A DNA stretch of 64,000 nucleotides from Tricholoma matsutake (taxonomy: Eukaryota > Basidiomycota > Agaricomycetes > Agaricales > Tricholomataceae): positions 3,782,001 to 3,846,000 of the forward strand of contig AP026541.1 in the NCBI GenBank assembly GCA_026075535.2, given 5' to 3'. The position numbers and the translations under genes were made by a program. The notes below the pieces were generated by a model. The model saw only the letters and a program-made list of their open reading frames with translations, had not been told where the DNA came from and ran no database searches. Every line of letters begins with the position of its first letter. Position 1 is the stretch's first letter. Shown here one piece after another: positions 34,207 to 45,775 of this stretch.

Positions 34207-35255
34207 TCATGAGATTATATAGTGGAACAATGCATGCATTATTTATAATACCTACAGCAAGTCAGCGACTAAGCTCAGTACTGCCTACTGCTTTTGGAGA
34301 GGGCAAGTGGTTCAATTGTGACCAGCTTCCCTGCAAATTCCACATTGTGTTAGTTGTCTCCTTGCAGCTCCCACTTGACTGCCCATTGCCGAGATCTCAG
34401 AATGGTGTCCAGTGTCACCACCTCAAGGGTGACCCTCCAAGGCACCAGTTAGACACTGCGTGAGGGGTAGTGTTTAAAGGTCCAGTCCGGTCTGGTTTTT
34501 GACTTCCAAATGGGGCAACCAGCAACCGCAACCGGTCTAGGACTGACCCAGATACTGGAGGACTGCAACCAGACCCTTTAGGACCAGTCCTAATTGGTCC
34601 ATGGACCAAAAAAAGACTGATTTGGACCAGTTTTTTGTCATAAACTTTATTATGCCAAATAATCCATATGTATCTCAACAAATATGACAATTACCTCAGA
34701 CACATTATATCCATGGATAGAGATTGTAATTCTCCATAGACCGATCTAACATTTAAGCAATTCTATCAAGATTTGACTGAGATATGACCAAAACTGAAAG
34801 GACATGCATTCAAGTTGTGGTTTTTAGTTTGTAATTTGTAGTTTGTAGTCACACTCATTTGGGCTGCTATATGAATAAAATCACATGGTAAAGATGATTA
34901 GGTGTGTTGTTGTTATTTTTATGATGTCATATAGCTGTACAAAAAAAAATTATAGCTCAGGTAATAGGGGAATTCAGAATTGGCACAACGGCTGTTTTGA
35001 TGCTTGTTACAAAATAAACCGCAATGACTCCCACGTTGCAGGAACCAGGTACAATGATGGTTGCAGAACCACCATTTCTTGACCATTTAACTTTCAGGTG
35101 CACGGCACTTTCAGCAGATCTGGTGGCGCTTGAAAGTTATGTGCAGGAGAAACGCGCACTATTGAGCGTTGAAGATTTTGTGCTCACTATACCCTCCTAA
35201 TACCTCTTATACACTCTTTTAAAGCTTACTTTTTATTCATTATACCTTATATAAT

Positions 35256-36504
35256 ATGTCTGCCCCTGGAAATCCAACAAGTCTACCTTCCCCCAGCAAG
35301 ATTCTCGAGGCACAGTTGATTGTAGCAAAAGCTAAAGCTGCAAAAAAAGGAACGAATTGGAAGTCCAAAGCAAAGAAAGGTGGTCTGACCTTTCAAAAAT
35401 TTGCTATGGAATCACCTGGAGATGGCTCAGACAAGGAGAATGAAAAGGAGGGAGATCAGGAGAAGGATACTGAGAAGAAGGATGCTATCCAGTGCGTACT
35501 GATTGACCTGAACCTGATTCCACTTCTCATTGGCCTGTTTTCAGTTGGGCTGATGCTGCAAATCACCACCTGACAGACAAGCTTATCACCATCATCGAGG
35601 AAAACATCCGCTATTGACAAGCATTTGGCTTCAAGGGTGGGGACATCCCTGGGGTAACTAGTGGTGGAAAATCATCCATACAAATGTGCCGCAATATTGC
35701 CAAGGTACTCTTTCCTGACAGCATGATCTCAAACAACAAGGTGGGCGACAGCATCAAAAATAGAATCAATGTGTACATTTATCTATCATATTCTGGACAT
35801 GTCTTAACCCCATTCAATCACAGGATTAAACGCTCATATGCACACTACCGCAAGCAACTGGGAGACACGGGTCATGGTCTCATTGTTGAAGATTGGGATG
35901 ATGAGATTATCTCAGGTACCCCAATTGACAACATCTATCATATGTGAAGCATCCTTACATCTTTGACAGCCATTGAGACAGCATTTTAGAGAAAATCCAG
36001 GTGAAATTCAAGTGGTACAAGTGACTCCATCTCCTCCTTAGCATGAACCCAGTATACGACCGCTCTGCACTTGCGAACAGCACTTCAGAACTTGACCTAA
36101 GCTCCTTGGGTGTCTCTCAAGCTGCTGTGATGCCCCCCTCAACAGTTACATCTGATGAGCAGCCAATGTTGACCTCTCATGAAGACTCTCCAGACTGGAA
36201 CTTTGAGGAACTAGATGCCAACATTGGAACCCAGCCACCTCCTATCGACAATGCCTCACAACCCACATCTGCTACCCCACCTACTTCCCTTGTCCCTGCA
36301 ACACCCCAGCCTCTTTCTCGAGCCCCCTCGGGATCATCTACTGCCCCAATGCCATCTGCCAAGGCTGAAACACCCAAGGTCATCCCTGCAAAACATAAAT
36401 CTGTTTATGAGAATCTTACAGATGTGCTTGATCATAACTATAAGGCTCATTTTGAGTTGGAGGAGCGACAGAGCAATGCACGTGAGCAAGCTCAGATCAA
36501 ATGA
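35256..36504 (+). pseudogene. Harbinger 1 Myb/SANT-like DNA-binding protein
   Basis: Starts MSAPGNPTSLPSPSKIL with a Lys/Glu-rich segment. Then, partly across introns, comes the trihelix-like core: WADANHHLTDKLI-type text, ITIIEENIRY, TGA, QAFGFKGGDIPGVTSGGKS, MCRNIAKVLFPD, then an intron and RIKRSYAHYRKQLGDTGHGL. A linker MNPVYDRSALANSTSELDLS and a Pro/Thr-rich tail follow, with a C-terminal basic coiled coil (KAHFELEERQSNA onward). This kind of protein binds the element ends or recruits the transposase in PIF/Harbinger systems. At least one TGA replaces Arg. Confidence 0.7.
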
Positions 36505-36758
36505 ACTAGGCTCAAGCTTGAAGCTCAGTGGGCACACGATGAGCAGCTTCTTCAGCAGGAAGAACTCAAGCGTGTGCATGAGCTTGCCATACTGGAGAAA
36601 CAGATTGAGCTTGCACGTCTTCAGGCAGGTGTTTTGTCTCACACTTAATAGTCCTGTTATGAATGGTGATACCCACATTATTCAGCACATATAATCTATG
36701 TCAATCTATGCTTCCACATACAGATACTCTTTCAATGCCTTCTTCAGCCTCTCTCACT

Positions 36759-38205
36759 TCAGTTTACCCTCAAGAAGCTCGATCTCCTCTTTATCATTGT
36801 ATACCATCTCTTCTTCAGCCAGTCACTCTCTCCGTAACCTAGCCCATTCTTTCCATACTGTATTTTCCTCTTCCATAATCTTCTGCCCTTCAATAAAAAA
36901 TGTGTCTGCATGAACATCTCCTCCTCCCTCATGCATAATTGCAAAATTATGAAGATGAATGCAACTCATAACCCATAGCGTTGCAAAATTCTTACCCTGC
37001 TGGTCATCAACTTGCAGCTGCAAATCTCGTAAACATGACCAATGGCCCTTGAGAAATCCAACACAATGCTCAGATCAGATGTGAACATTCAAGATGTAAT
37101 AGTTGTATTCTGTATTTTCTTGCATTGATTTTTGGGGCTAGACAATATTCTTCAGCACATGTGTAAACTGTGCAAGATAAGGAAGATATACTCTTTGTAA
37201 GGTGCTTGGCACCAAGATTTCAAAGGATAGGCCGAGTCTGCCCAGACAAAATCATTTGGACCCAATAAATGCTCATGCTCGGAGAAAATGCGAGTTTCTT
37301 GCCAGGCAGTAGCATCATGCTGGCTGCCTGGGAGCCCTATGGCATAATCAATAATTTGAAGATCAGGGGTTGAGACCAACTAACAACATGTCAGATTAGT
37401 AATTACAGCAGCTTCAATATCTCACCTGAACATTTAATGAGTAGTTGGATTTTTGATCAAAGAAAGTGTTTCCATGGTGGTGTGGGTGTTGGAACAGGGG
37501 AACAAGAGTACCATCAACCATCAGCCACCCATCACGCCATGCTGGACATGAATGTCCTTCCACCCATGCCTTTGCACATTTGATTTCTGCAGGATTGGAC
37601 CAAGGCAATGTAGATCTGTGGAATCACTGATCACAGATTGCACACATGACCTGAACAGTCACTAGTTTGACTGTGCCATAGCCAACACCTGCCCAGAGTG
37701 CAACTTTCATTGTAGATGCCGCATTTCCATAGTGAGCAAAGCGATACAATGTGATGGCTAACTGTTCCTCAACAGGCATCTGTGAATGATTGGAATTATT
37801 GTGAAAGACAGGATGATCCTTGATAGAGGTGACAAGACTGTCAAAGCAGGCAGGGCTCATGTGCATGAAAGAGCAGAAGATGTCGGGGAACTGCTCCTTA
37901 TATACACCCAGCAGGTTGCACATGTTTTCAACCATTTTGGGTATATCCCTACGTTCTTCTTGGTATCGAGTACGGTAGAGTTCTGCAAGAGTCTCCAGCA
38001 GGGTATCAGTTATTCCATCATCCACTTCCATTGAGTCTGAGCTAAAAGACGCAGATGATGAATTAGAACCAGATGAGTCAGATGAGTCAGAATCAGAATC
38101 AGAGTGATTACAGTAAGCCTCAATCTCTGCTTCCGCAATGAGTTGGACAATGAAAGCTTCGAGAAGGGCATCAGCCTCTTGTTGATGCTCAGTTGTTTGT
38201 GTCAT
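36759..38205 (-). pseudogene. Harbinger 1 DDE transposase
   Basis: Starts MTQTTEHQQEADALLEAF (38205), with a Ser/Asp-rich stretch, then FHNNSNHSQMPVEEQLAITL, YRFAHYGNAAS, GVGYGTVKLVT, TGA at about 37627, FHRSTLPWSN, MVDGTLVPLFQHP (first catalytic Asp), DQKSNYSLNVQ, an intron (about 37382-37427), DLQIIDYAIGLPGSQHDATA (second motif), NDFVWADSAYPLKSW (third), a second TGA in the SEHCVGF region near 37076, and the C-terminal CIHLHNFAIMHEGG. Domain order and length fit DDE_4/Harbinger nucleases. Two TGAs at Arg positions and the poor C-terminus indicate inactivity. Confidence 0.85.
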
Positions 38206-39241
38206 GGTGAGGGGTACAAGCTCAGATTTGTCTCATTGTTCAGTATATAGGGACAGTCGCATGTGCTAAAGATTTTGGACTCCGCTTGGGTGTAATTGAT
38301 GTTGAAACAGTTCAAGTTTGATGGGAGTTCAGATTGGTCAAAATTGAAACAGTACAGGACCTGATTTTTGATGTCAAAACGGGTGGTTGAAACAGCTATC
38401 AAAACAGCCATTGTGCTAATTCTGAATTCCCCTAATAAGCAATGCAATCAAAGTTGTTCTGATACAACAAAACACTCATACAGAAATGTTTTTGGTCATA
38501 TCTCAACCAATTCTTGACTGTTTTTGATGATCCAGGGACCAAAAGTGAAGTAAATATGTGTGGGAGTAAGTTCCAGCATACGTTGGGACAAAAAACCAGT
38601 CGCAATCGATTTTAACCAGTTTTTCATTGGTCTTACTATATTTTTCAAAATGAAAGACCAGCAACTGGACTGAAAAAGACCAGTCCATAAATAGACCACT
38701 GGTCTGGTCCTAATTGGTCCAGTTCAGTTCAGTTTCAGTCTTTTTTTTGGTCCTACAGACTGGACCTTTAAACACTAGTGAGGGGATGGCCTTTATGGTG
38801 GATAACAGGAGGGTCATAGTACCTGTGATGTTGGTTCTGACTAGGATAGATGCTGATATTATTGCATACAAGAACAAATGTAGATGACACTCATGTGATA
38901 GAATCTACTAGTACTTGTTCAAGGAGCTGGTCAAGTTGTTCATGAGTTTGAATGTGTGCCATAAGTTGACATGCAGCAGCTTGTGTCATGATGGATTGTT
39001 TGTGCAGGTAATGTGTCTGTCAGTCTCAGTAATGAGTGGGAGTCAGTTTTCTCCAGAGGGTTTGATAAGAGCGGTCCAATGAGGGTTGAAACATTGATGA
39101 CATGTGGAGACATGCATCCAATTGACTAGGTGCACACATGACTGACCAATGTCAGCTGGTCAACGGCGAAGCTTGCACCCCCAACACTTTCAGCCAGCAG
39201 CCCAACTAGGTGATAACCCCGGGTTGCTGTCAACATGGGGT

Positions 39242-39292
39242 TGTTGATTAGTTTCATCTGATAGAACACCTATGTATATATTTATTGTGTAA
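39242..39292 (+). mobile_element. Start of a copia-like LTR, interrupted
   Basis: TGTTGATTAGTTTCATCTG resembles the start of the LTR at 27607-27920 (minus), and ATGGGG lies just upstream. After 51 bp a nested MITE interrupts it at TAA; the sequence continues at 44429. Only the first ~30 bp support the call. Confidence 0.35.
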
Positions 39293-39401
39293 CTATGGCA
39301 AGCCAGAGTGATCAGCTTCATTTTCAAGGTCAACATGTCAGACTTCATACTCCGAATATTGAGATCTGGTGGGACCCCATATACTGTATATACTGTACTT
39401 A

Positions 39402-40880
39402 TACACTCGAGCTTTGAGTGACAACTTTTTTGTGCTGCGTTAGTATAGTTTCAGTTTGATATTTATGTAGTGTGAATGAATAACATTAATAAAATGAAAG
39501 TTATATTTGACTCTGAATAAGAAAAACAATGAGAGTGATGGGGGGAAAGAGAAGTTGAGGTGTTGATTCTGGGAGTGTGGGACAAACACGACAATGTGTT
39601 GTGTCATGGTAGGAATGTTACAGCACAAGTGGCCAGGAGTGGAGAAATGTGAGGGGGGAGGGGATGCAAAAGAGTAGAATCTGTTTTGTAGGCCCTGAGG
39701 TGCTCAGCTTGAAATATAAGACAGTAATACTCACATAATACCTCCCTCCCTCATCCCAGTCCTTCATGCCATCTCCCAGCCCTTCGTGCCATCTCCCAGT
39801 CCTTTGTGCCATCTCCCAGCTTTCAACAAGCAGGGGTAGTTAGCCCCCAAACAGCATTTGATCTGATGTTCAAAGCAAAGAGCAAATAGTTAATTAAAGT
39901 AGCTTAAAAGGATGTCTGAAATGACTCAGAAGCTCACCCTGAATACTATAAGCACAAATGAAGCAAAGATGTGCCAGTGGAGAAGCCGACAATGATGACT
40001 GATGGTGAGCAAGGAATATTGAATGTTGAACATTGTTTGGTACATTCAACAACTTATGTCAGCATATTCCATAATTATAAGGAAGTATTGCATTTCTATT
40101 TGTCACTTACTATGTTTACATTTTTTGTAAGATGTACATGATGATACTAACAAGCAGGATACATGTTCAATACAATTAAAGCATGCATTAATACAGTGTA
40201 AGAAAGAAAATTACTGACTGTGACCGCTAGTCATGACACCTAATTTTAAAGTGGGAAAGCTGACATAGCTTGTTGAACAAACAAAACATTTTGCTCTGGA
40301 ATGACACACGTCATGCTCAGCACACCACCATCATCACAATGGTTGCCTCCAGCTTTCAGCATCTCTGCTTGTAACATGTAAGGTAAGTCTTGGATTTTTT
40401 CTTTCAGGCTTACTTTAATTAATTCTTTGTTCTTTGCTTTGAGTTTCAGATCAAATGGGGCTAAACTACTCCTGCTCATCAAAAGCTGGAGATGGCACAA
40501 AGGACTGGGATGAGGGAGGGAGGTATTTATGTGAGTATCACTGTCTTATCTTGGAAGCTGAGCACCTCATGGCCTACAAACAGATTCCACTCTTTTCCAC
40601 CCCCTTAAGTTTCTCTGCTCCTGGACACTCCTGCCACTACCTGACACTCTTTCTACCACAACATGACACATGTCATTGCATGTGTCATGCTCATTGTGTT
40701 TGTCCCATGCTCCTGGAATCAGCACCTTGACTTCTCTCCCCCCCTGTCACTCACATTACTTTTCTTATTCAGTGTAAAATATAGCTTCTACTTTATTAAT
40801 GTTATTCATTCACACTAAATATCACACTGAAAGTATGCTAACACAACACCAAAAAAGTTGTCACTCAAAGCTCAAGTGCA
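39402..40880. mobile_element. Long-TIR element with possible TA target
   Basis: 1479 bp with inverted arms of roughly 430 bp (39402-39830 and 40455-40880). Ends TACACTCGAGCTTTGAGTG and TGCACTTGAGCTTTGAGTG. TA on both sides (39400-39401, 40881-40882) suggests a Tc1/mariner-like target, though the duplication is too short to be decisive. No transposase ORF; the arms contain CTCCCAGYCCTTYGTGCCAT repeats. Confidence 0.65.
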
Positions 40881-41087
40881 TACAGTAGTGGGATTCAGTC
40901 CTGGCCTACTTGGTGCCTACTTAGCGCCTACTTGGCACCAACTCAGCTACCCAGTTGGTTGGATTCAAAGTCCACTTAGATTACAAATATCACACATGAC
41001 TTCAAATTCAAACCCCATTTATTACAATGACAAGGGTTTGTATAACAACTGTGACTCTTCTGAATTGAACCATGTGACTCTCTTGCC

Positions 41088-42486
41088 ATGTCCCCCTATA
41101 CCACTCGGAAGAAGTCGCCCTCGAAATCTCACCCAACTCGCACTCACAAGAAGACTGCATCACCATCCCAGCCCAGTTGCTCTCATAAGAAGACTCCCTC
41201 ACCTTGTTCTGTTGACTCTGCTGAACTGTTGCAGTCAAAGATCTCCTATGGAAAGAATGGTCGGACAGACTGCATTATTGATTGGCTGATGAACAATGTC
41301 AATGACTGTATTCTCCTCTTTTCCAATAACATGCAGGATGCCTCTGCAGAGGGGAGGAGGCTTAAAACAGGGAAATCTTCAAAAATGGTTTACTATTGCA
41401 AAATAGCAGTGGCTGTCTTCACAAATGATCCAGACAAGAAGGGTAACTATGCTCAGGATCCTGAAAGGTATGCAAAGTCTGTGGAAAATCACATTCGAGG
41501 GTATGTACACAATTTTTACTATGAGCCTCAAGTAAATCATTTCTAGGCTCAAACAGAAATATTGTGAGTTCAACAAGGCATTAGATCAGACTGGTGCTGG
41601 TCTGCGAGCTGAGGAGATCCAGGAGGGGATGGATCTACACAACCTTGTCAGTGAGTCTACCTCTCCCAAGCCATGTTTCAGCCTTTACCAACATGATGTA
41701 GCTTGACTCTCTGTTGATTTTCCATATTGGGAGCGCCTCCATGGTTTTTGGCGCACAGTGCCAAGTTTCAATCTGCACACCCAGTCTGCTGAGCATGGAC
41801 AGAATCTTGCAGCTCAAGCACAACAATTTCTCCATCAGGGTAAGGCGATGGATGGGAAGGACAATGCAGGGGAGGATGATGGGGAGGATGATGGGGAAAA
41901 TAAGGAGGCTGACAACTTTCCGAGTGATGAGCAAATAGGAAATGCTTCACAACCACCAAAATCCTTGACTTCCCTTGCTCCTTCACCCCATCTCTTTACC
42001 AGCGATCCTAGGCTCTCTGTGTTCAGTGGTTCACGAAGTCAGTCTGTGAGTCGGAGATGTATGTCTTCCCAGGGACATGGCCATGGATCAGTTTTCACTG
42101 GTAGCAGTTCTCCCTTCACTACAACAACTTTTCCCACTGATGGTGACGATACCTTGGTGAACAATGTCACAATGCTGGCAAGGAAGAGAATAGAATGGCA
42201 CATCGCAGAGCATGCTGCAAAGCATGCCAAATACAAAAGCAAGCCCACAACAGTAAAAGTACAAGCAGATCTCAAATTGGAGAAGGAGAAATTGAAGACA
42301 CAGGAGCGTCTGCTGCAGATGCAGTATCAACATGAGTGGGAGAAGGAGGCTCATGAGTTGCAGATGTTGCAATTGAGGATGGGGCCAAACAGTCAGTCAT
42401 TTGGTGTGGGTCCATCTGTGCTACCTCTTGAGCCTTCCATTCTGCCTCATGTCAATGACTCGGGGTTGTATATGTCCATGCTGTAA
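41088..42486 (+). pseudogene. Harbinger 2 Myb/SANT-like protein
   Basis: MSPYTTRKKSPSKSHPTRTH, a basic start, leads to YGKNGRTDCIIDWLMNN, VFTNDPDKKGNYAQDPERYA, KSVENHIR, a small intron at about 41500-41545, RLKQKYCEFNKALDQTGAGL, LPYWERLHGFWRTVPSFNLH-type text (in-frame stop near 41702) and a C-terminal Gln/Leu-rich coiled coil (LKLEKEKLKTQERLLQMQ). The middle resembles the DNA-binding domain of Harbinger-associated proteins (NxxRxLKxxYKxYxxxLxxTGAGL). Last exon 41758-42486 is open. Confidence 0.7.
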
Positions 42487-42585
42487 ATATTTTTTTGTGC
42501 CTTATTTTTTGTATCTGCAACATGAATGATGTTGGCATTGATGTAATGCACATGAATTCGGATGCAAACTACCAAGTACAAGGCA

Positions 42586-44054
42586 TTAAAAGTTACTGAA
42601 GAGGTCCACCATGAGTCTTTCACAAAGCTGTTGTCCATCAGAGGGTAGTGCCTTGGCATTGTCCTCATTGTCCCCATCAACCACTCCATCACCTTCCTCT
42701 GGGGTATACCATTCATTCATGTCAAACATGCCAGCTTCCTCCTCAATGCAAATGATGAGGTTGTGTAAGATAAGGCAGCAAGTAATCCAAAGTATGACAA
42801 AATGATGCATCTTCTGCAACGAGATCTGGAAACAAACCTCCTTCAGGGATTGAAACTGATTTTTTAGCATCCTGATTACATGCTCAGATTGTACTCGAAT
42901 CTAACAGCAAAATTAGTGAGCCAAGATAGTAAGTAGTACAAGATGGACAAACCCTGGAAACATAGTAGTTGAATGTGTGTTGATCATGTGTCAACTCACC
43001 ACCAGCAGGCTTTTTGAAGGGTGAGATGGTACAAGCCGATGTAGCATACGCTGAGTCAGCCCACATCCATTCACCTGGGTTAAGGAAACTCTCCTGTTCC
43101 TGGAAGATCTGGGTGCTCTGGAATGTGTACAAATCATGAGCACTACCAACATGACCAATCCCATAGTCAGCAAAGACTAGGTTGTGGGTGAAATTGATGA
43201 GCTGGTGATGTAGGTGGATAAACTTTGTTTACTTTTAAAAAAATGCGACTCAACTGAACATTAACCAAGTAATTTGACTTCCTATCATACCACGCATCTC
43301 CATGTAAGCCCGGTCATTGAAACAACAGGATTGAAGTACCATCCCCCAAGAGTTTTCTGCTGCCCCATTGGGGACATGTAACAGAGATGACATACTCACT
43401 TGATTGAGCTGAATCTTCCTCGGTTGGCAGACCAAATGCCTCGTCGTGCAGTTGTAGGATTGCAACCATGACACAGTGGGTGCATGTCTTGACAGTTCCA
43501 GTTGACTTTCCCACCCAATCAGCAAGATTGTCAGGTCCTGCCCAGTTGCCATAATGGCTGGCACAATTGAGAAAGATTGCAAGTTGAGTTGCGGGGGCAA
43601 GTTGGGGTTGGGGGCAGTTTGAGTTGTTGTAAAAGATTGGATGGTCCTCAATTCTCACCACCAGTGAATTGAATGTAAGTGGGTTGACGTGCACCAAATG
43701 ATGAAACTTATTGGGCTGGTGGATTCTGTGATTATCGAGGATCTGAATCTGAGGCATGTGTGGAACTGGGGGAAGTGTTTGAAGGACTTGCATGAGGATG
43801 ATCTCCTCCTCGGCTGCCTGCAGATGGTGGTCCCAGGCATCAAAAATGCAAGATTCATATCCAGAGCTGGTTGTGAAAGTGGATGACTTGGAAGAATGGC
43901 CTGACAATGACAACAATGACTGGGTGCTGATGGAACTTGCAGATGACAAACTGGAGCTGTTAGAAGGAGAAGGATCATTTAAAAGGTCAAATGCTGATAG
44001 CAGATTGGAGAACAGATCAAGTCCATCGCAACTGTCAAGCACTTTGGCCAACAT
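42586..44054 (-). pseudogene. Harbinger 2 DDE transposase
   Basis: MLAKVLDSCDGLDLFSNLLS (44054), a Ser-rich linker, then FHHLVHVNPLTFNSLVVRI, FYNNSNCPQPQLAPATQLAI, GNWAGPDNLADWVGKSTGTV, RKLLGDGTSILLFQ (first Asp), TGA, PGLHGDAWYDRKSNYLVNV, an intron, FADYGIGHVGSAHDLYTFQS, NPGEWMWADSAYATSA, then RVQSEHVIRMLKNQFQSL, CLILHNLIICIEEE and an acidic tail ending at 42586. The first ~246 codons are open. TGA after FQ is at an Arg-like site. Confidence 0.83.
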
Positions 44055-44431
44055 CAGCTAAAAGTGGAGCTGTCATAGTGACTGACAATGTTGGGAAATT
44101 TCATCGAGCCATTATTGTCATTGTGACATGCATGGCATTTTCCATTTAGGTGAGCATTGTGTTGGTAGATAAAGTGGGAGGTCACATGCAATGGGGTTTG
44201 AATTTGAAGTCATGTGTGATATTTGTAATCTAAGCAGACTTTGAATCCAACCAACTGGGTAGCCGAGTTGGTGCCAAGTAGGTGCTAAGTAGGCACCAAG
44301 TAGGCCAGGACTGAATCCCACTAGTATAGCACTGCAGTATATGGGGTCCCACCAGATCTCAATATCCGGAGTACAAAGTCTGACATGCTGACCTTGAAAA
44401 TCAAGCTGATCACTCCGGCTTGCCATAGTAA

Positions 44432-45180
44432 CCAATTTCTTCAATTTCCTTCCCTCTGCTTATAGGATTTTCCCTGGCTGTTATTCACTTCCAAATCTTC
44501 TTGGCATGACCCCTTTTTTCTCCTCTTACTTTGACCTCTGTGCAGAACTTGCAGTGGTGTCGGCATGCTTGATTGCTTCAAAGGGTAATTTGTTGACATG
44601 GAATTTGGAAGTCAGTGTGATTCCAGGGTGGGTTTCAGTGTGTGGGATCTGACTTGGCATGGGTCAGAATTTCACCTCCCCCTTTTTGTATAACCTGTTG
44701 CTTGGACCAGGCAGAATACTGTCATTGGGGTGCTACTATTATAACCTGAGTGCTTCTGGGGGGTACCATTTTCCCAGTAACCAGGGTGCTACCATATTTC
44801 AGGCACTTGCCATAGGGGTGCCGCTATTACAACCAGGGTTGCATACCCACCAGTGACTTTACCCAGGTAACCAATGGGGAACATTTACATCCTTCCTTCA
44901 TCTATTCCCACACAGCTGTGCCAATTGGTCCCAATGTCAAATCTTGTGTGAATATTGACCTTTTTGCGATAATGCTACTGTCACATACCCCTGACCCTGT
45001 CTATTTGCTTCCTTGTGTTAGTCATCTGAAATTGATAGTGGACAAAGCCTGATGGTGTAAACATGTAGTCCATCAGGTGGAAGAGGCAGGGTTTGAACCC
45101 ATGAATGCCACTGTGAGACTGGTAGGGTATGGATTTCAGCCATTCAAGTAAGAAAATGGGAAATATCTAATGTAAATGGA
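44432..45180. other. Stretch without a recognisable gene
   Basis: Contains short, diverged repeats such as GGGGTGCTACTATTATAACC, GGGTGCTACCATATTTC and GGGGTGCCGCTATTACAACC (44735-44840), and a stem CCTGATGG/CCATCAGG near 45045-45075. Nothing coding. Confidence 0.35.
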
Positions 45181-45194
45181 TGGATATATAATGG

Positions 45195-45329
45195 ATGAAC
45201 TTGGGATGAATTTTCATACCATAGATTTTAAACCTCAAATGGATGGAATTCAGACTTATTTTATTACAACTTTTTGATAAGTGAATAGGATGAAATTTCT
45301 TCTTGTAAATGAATGAATTATAGGGGTGG
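45195..45329. repeat. ~117-bp tandem repeat, left of the gypsy element
   Basis: One diverged unit (AACCTCAAATGGATGGAATT, TTTTATTACAACTTTTTGAT, GAATGAATTATAGGGGTGG) of the array that continues at 51360. It ends in GGTGG, the target of the gypsy element. Confidence 0.85.
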
Positions 45330-45755
45330 TATAAGGGCAAACTAAGCCTCTAGCAAAGGGAAATCCGAAGTTAAAATTATACTACATAATACAGGCATTG
45401 GGGACACACCTAGCAAAGGGAAATCTGAAGAGAAAACTCTAAGGATCCTCTTGCTGATGCCCAGTATATGTGAAGACAACAAAAATCAAATATAATCTAA
45501 AAATAGAAAAAGGCGGAGATAGGCGGATCAAGGCCACCGAATGACATCATACCAAGGGGTATGTGTCGGAAGGGGTCCTCTGCCTCTAAATATAAAAGTG
45601 TCAACATGTACAAACATGATAGCAAGGGAAAATTAGTAATAAAATCTGGAAAAATCATAGAAAATGAAGAATAGAAGAAAATGAGGTGGGGAAAAATATA
45701 GGACAAACATAAAAAATAGGAAAAACACACAGGGCACCCCCCTAGTCCCCTTACA
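45330..45755 (-). repeat. Gypsy 3' LTR
   Basis: Minus-strand ends TGTAAGGGGACTAGG... and ...TTGCCCTTATA. Near-identical to 50934-51359. Preceded (minus sense) by a purine tract. Contains two copies of TAGCAAAGGGAAATC. Confidence 0.93.
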
Positions 45756-45775
45756 TCATCCCCTCTCTAAGGTGC
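45756..45775 (-). other. Polypurine tract
   Basis: On the minus strand AGAGAGGGGATGA abuts the 3' LTR, the expected position of the plus-strand primer. It lies right after the polyprotein stop (45767). Confidence 0.75.

Larger units (their letters stand above)
34967..38432. mobile_element. PIF/Harbinger element 1
   Basis: 3466 bp with ~35-bp terminal inverted repeats: left GGGGAATTCAGAATTGGCAC, right (reverse complement) GGGGAATTCAGAATTAGCAC, then AACGGCTGTTTTGAT and AATGGCTGTTTTGAT. TAATA on both sides (34962-34966, 38433-38437) includes the TWA-type target expected for Harbinger. Inside are two convergent genes, a Myb/SANT-like protein and a DDE transposase, the usual Harbinger pair. Confidence 0.88.
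34468..38777. mobile_element. hAT-like element, family 2, enlarged by a nested Harbinger
   Basis: Ends TAGTGTTTAAAGGTCCAGTC and its inverted partner. Perfect 8-bp target duplication GTGAGGGG at 34460-34467 and 38778-38785. Removing the nested Harbinger (34967-38432 plus one TAATA) leaves about 839 bp, colinear with the 830-bp copy at 10079-10908 (shared CCAGTCCGG, TTTTTTGACTTCCAAATGGG and CTTGACTGTTTTTGATGA). Confidence 0.9.
34290..39040 (-). pseudogene. Mutator-like transposase C-terminal remnant, split
   Basis: Minus-strand pieces 39040-38778 and 34467-34290 join across an hAT-like element. The join reads VIHHKGHP then LTQCLTGALEGHP, followed by a basic stretch and a zinc knuckle, CGICREAGHN-stop-TTCP. 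KGxPxTxRLTGxxEGxPRGGG plus C-x2-C-x4-H-x4-C is, from memory, the C-terminal signature of fungal Mutator-like (MULE) transposases; this naming is moderately sure. TGA after GHN and after EGHP replaces Arg. The N-terminal catalytic part is not in the window. Confidence 0.5.
40887..44322. mobile_element. PIF/Harbinger element 2
   Basis: 3436 bp with about 130-bp inverted repeats starting AGTGGGATTCAGTCCTGGCC at both ends. AGT is duplicated at 40884-40886 and 44323-44325. It contains a Myb/SANT-like gene (plus) and a DDE transposase (minus) in convergent arrangement, as in element 1. The inverted repeats carry a TACTTGGTGCCTACTTAGCG internal repeat. Confidence 0.88.
39293..44428. mobile_element. 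216-bp MITE carrying two nested elements
   Basis: Terminal inverted repeats of about 96 bp: CTATGGCAAGCCAGAGTGAT at 39293, its inverse ending at 44428. TAA duplication at 39290-39292 and 44429-44431, a Harbinger-type target. Removing the two internal insertions leaves about 216 bp of almost pure inverted repeat. No coding capacity of its own. Confidence 0.85.

Noticed and set aside
45030..45110. tRNA or tRNA-derived SINE suggested by GGGTTTGAACCC and a nearby stem
   Set aside because: The T-stem has a mismatch, the putative anticodon loop is far too long, no acceptor stem pairs, and no A box is at the right distance.
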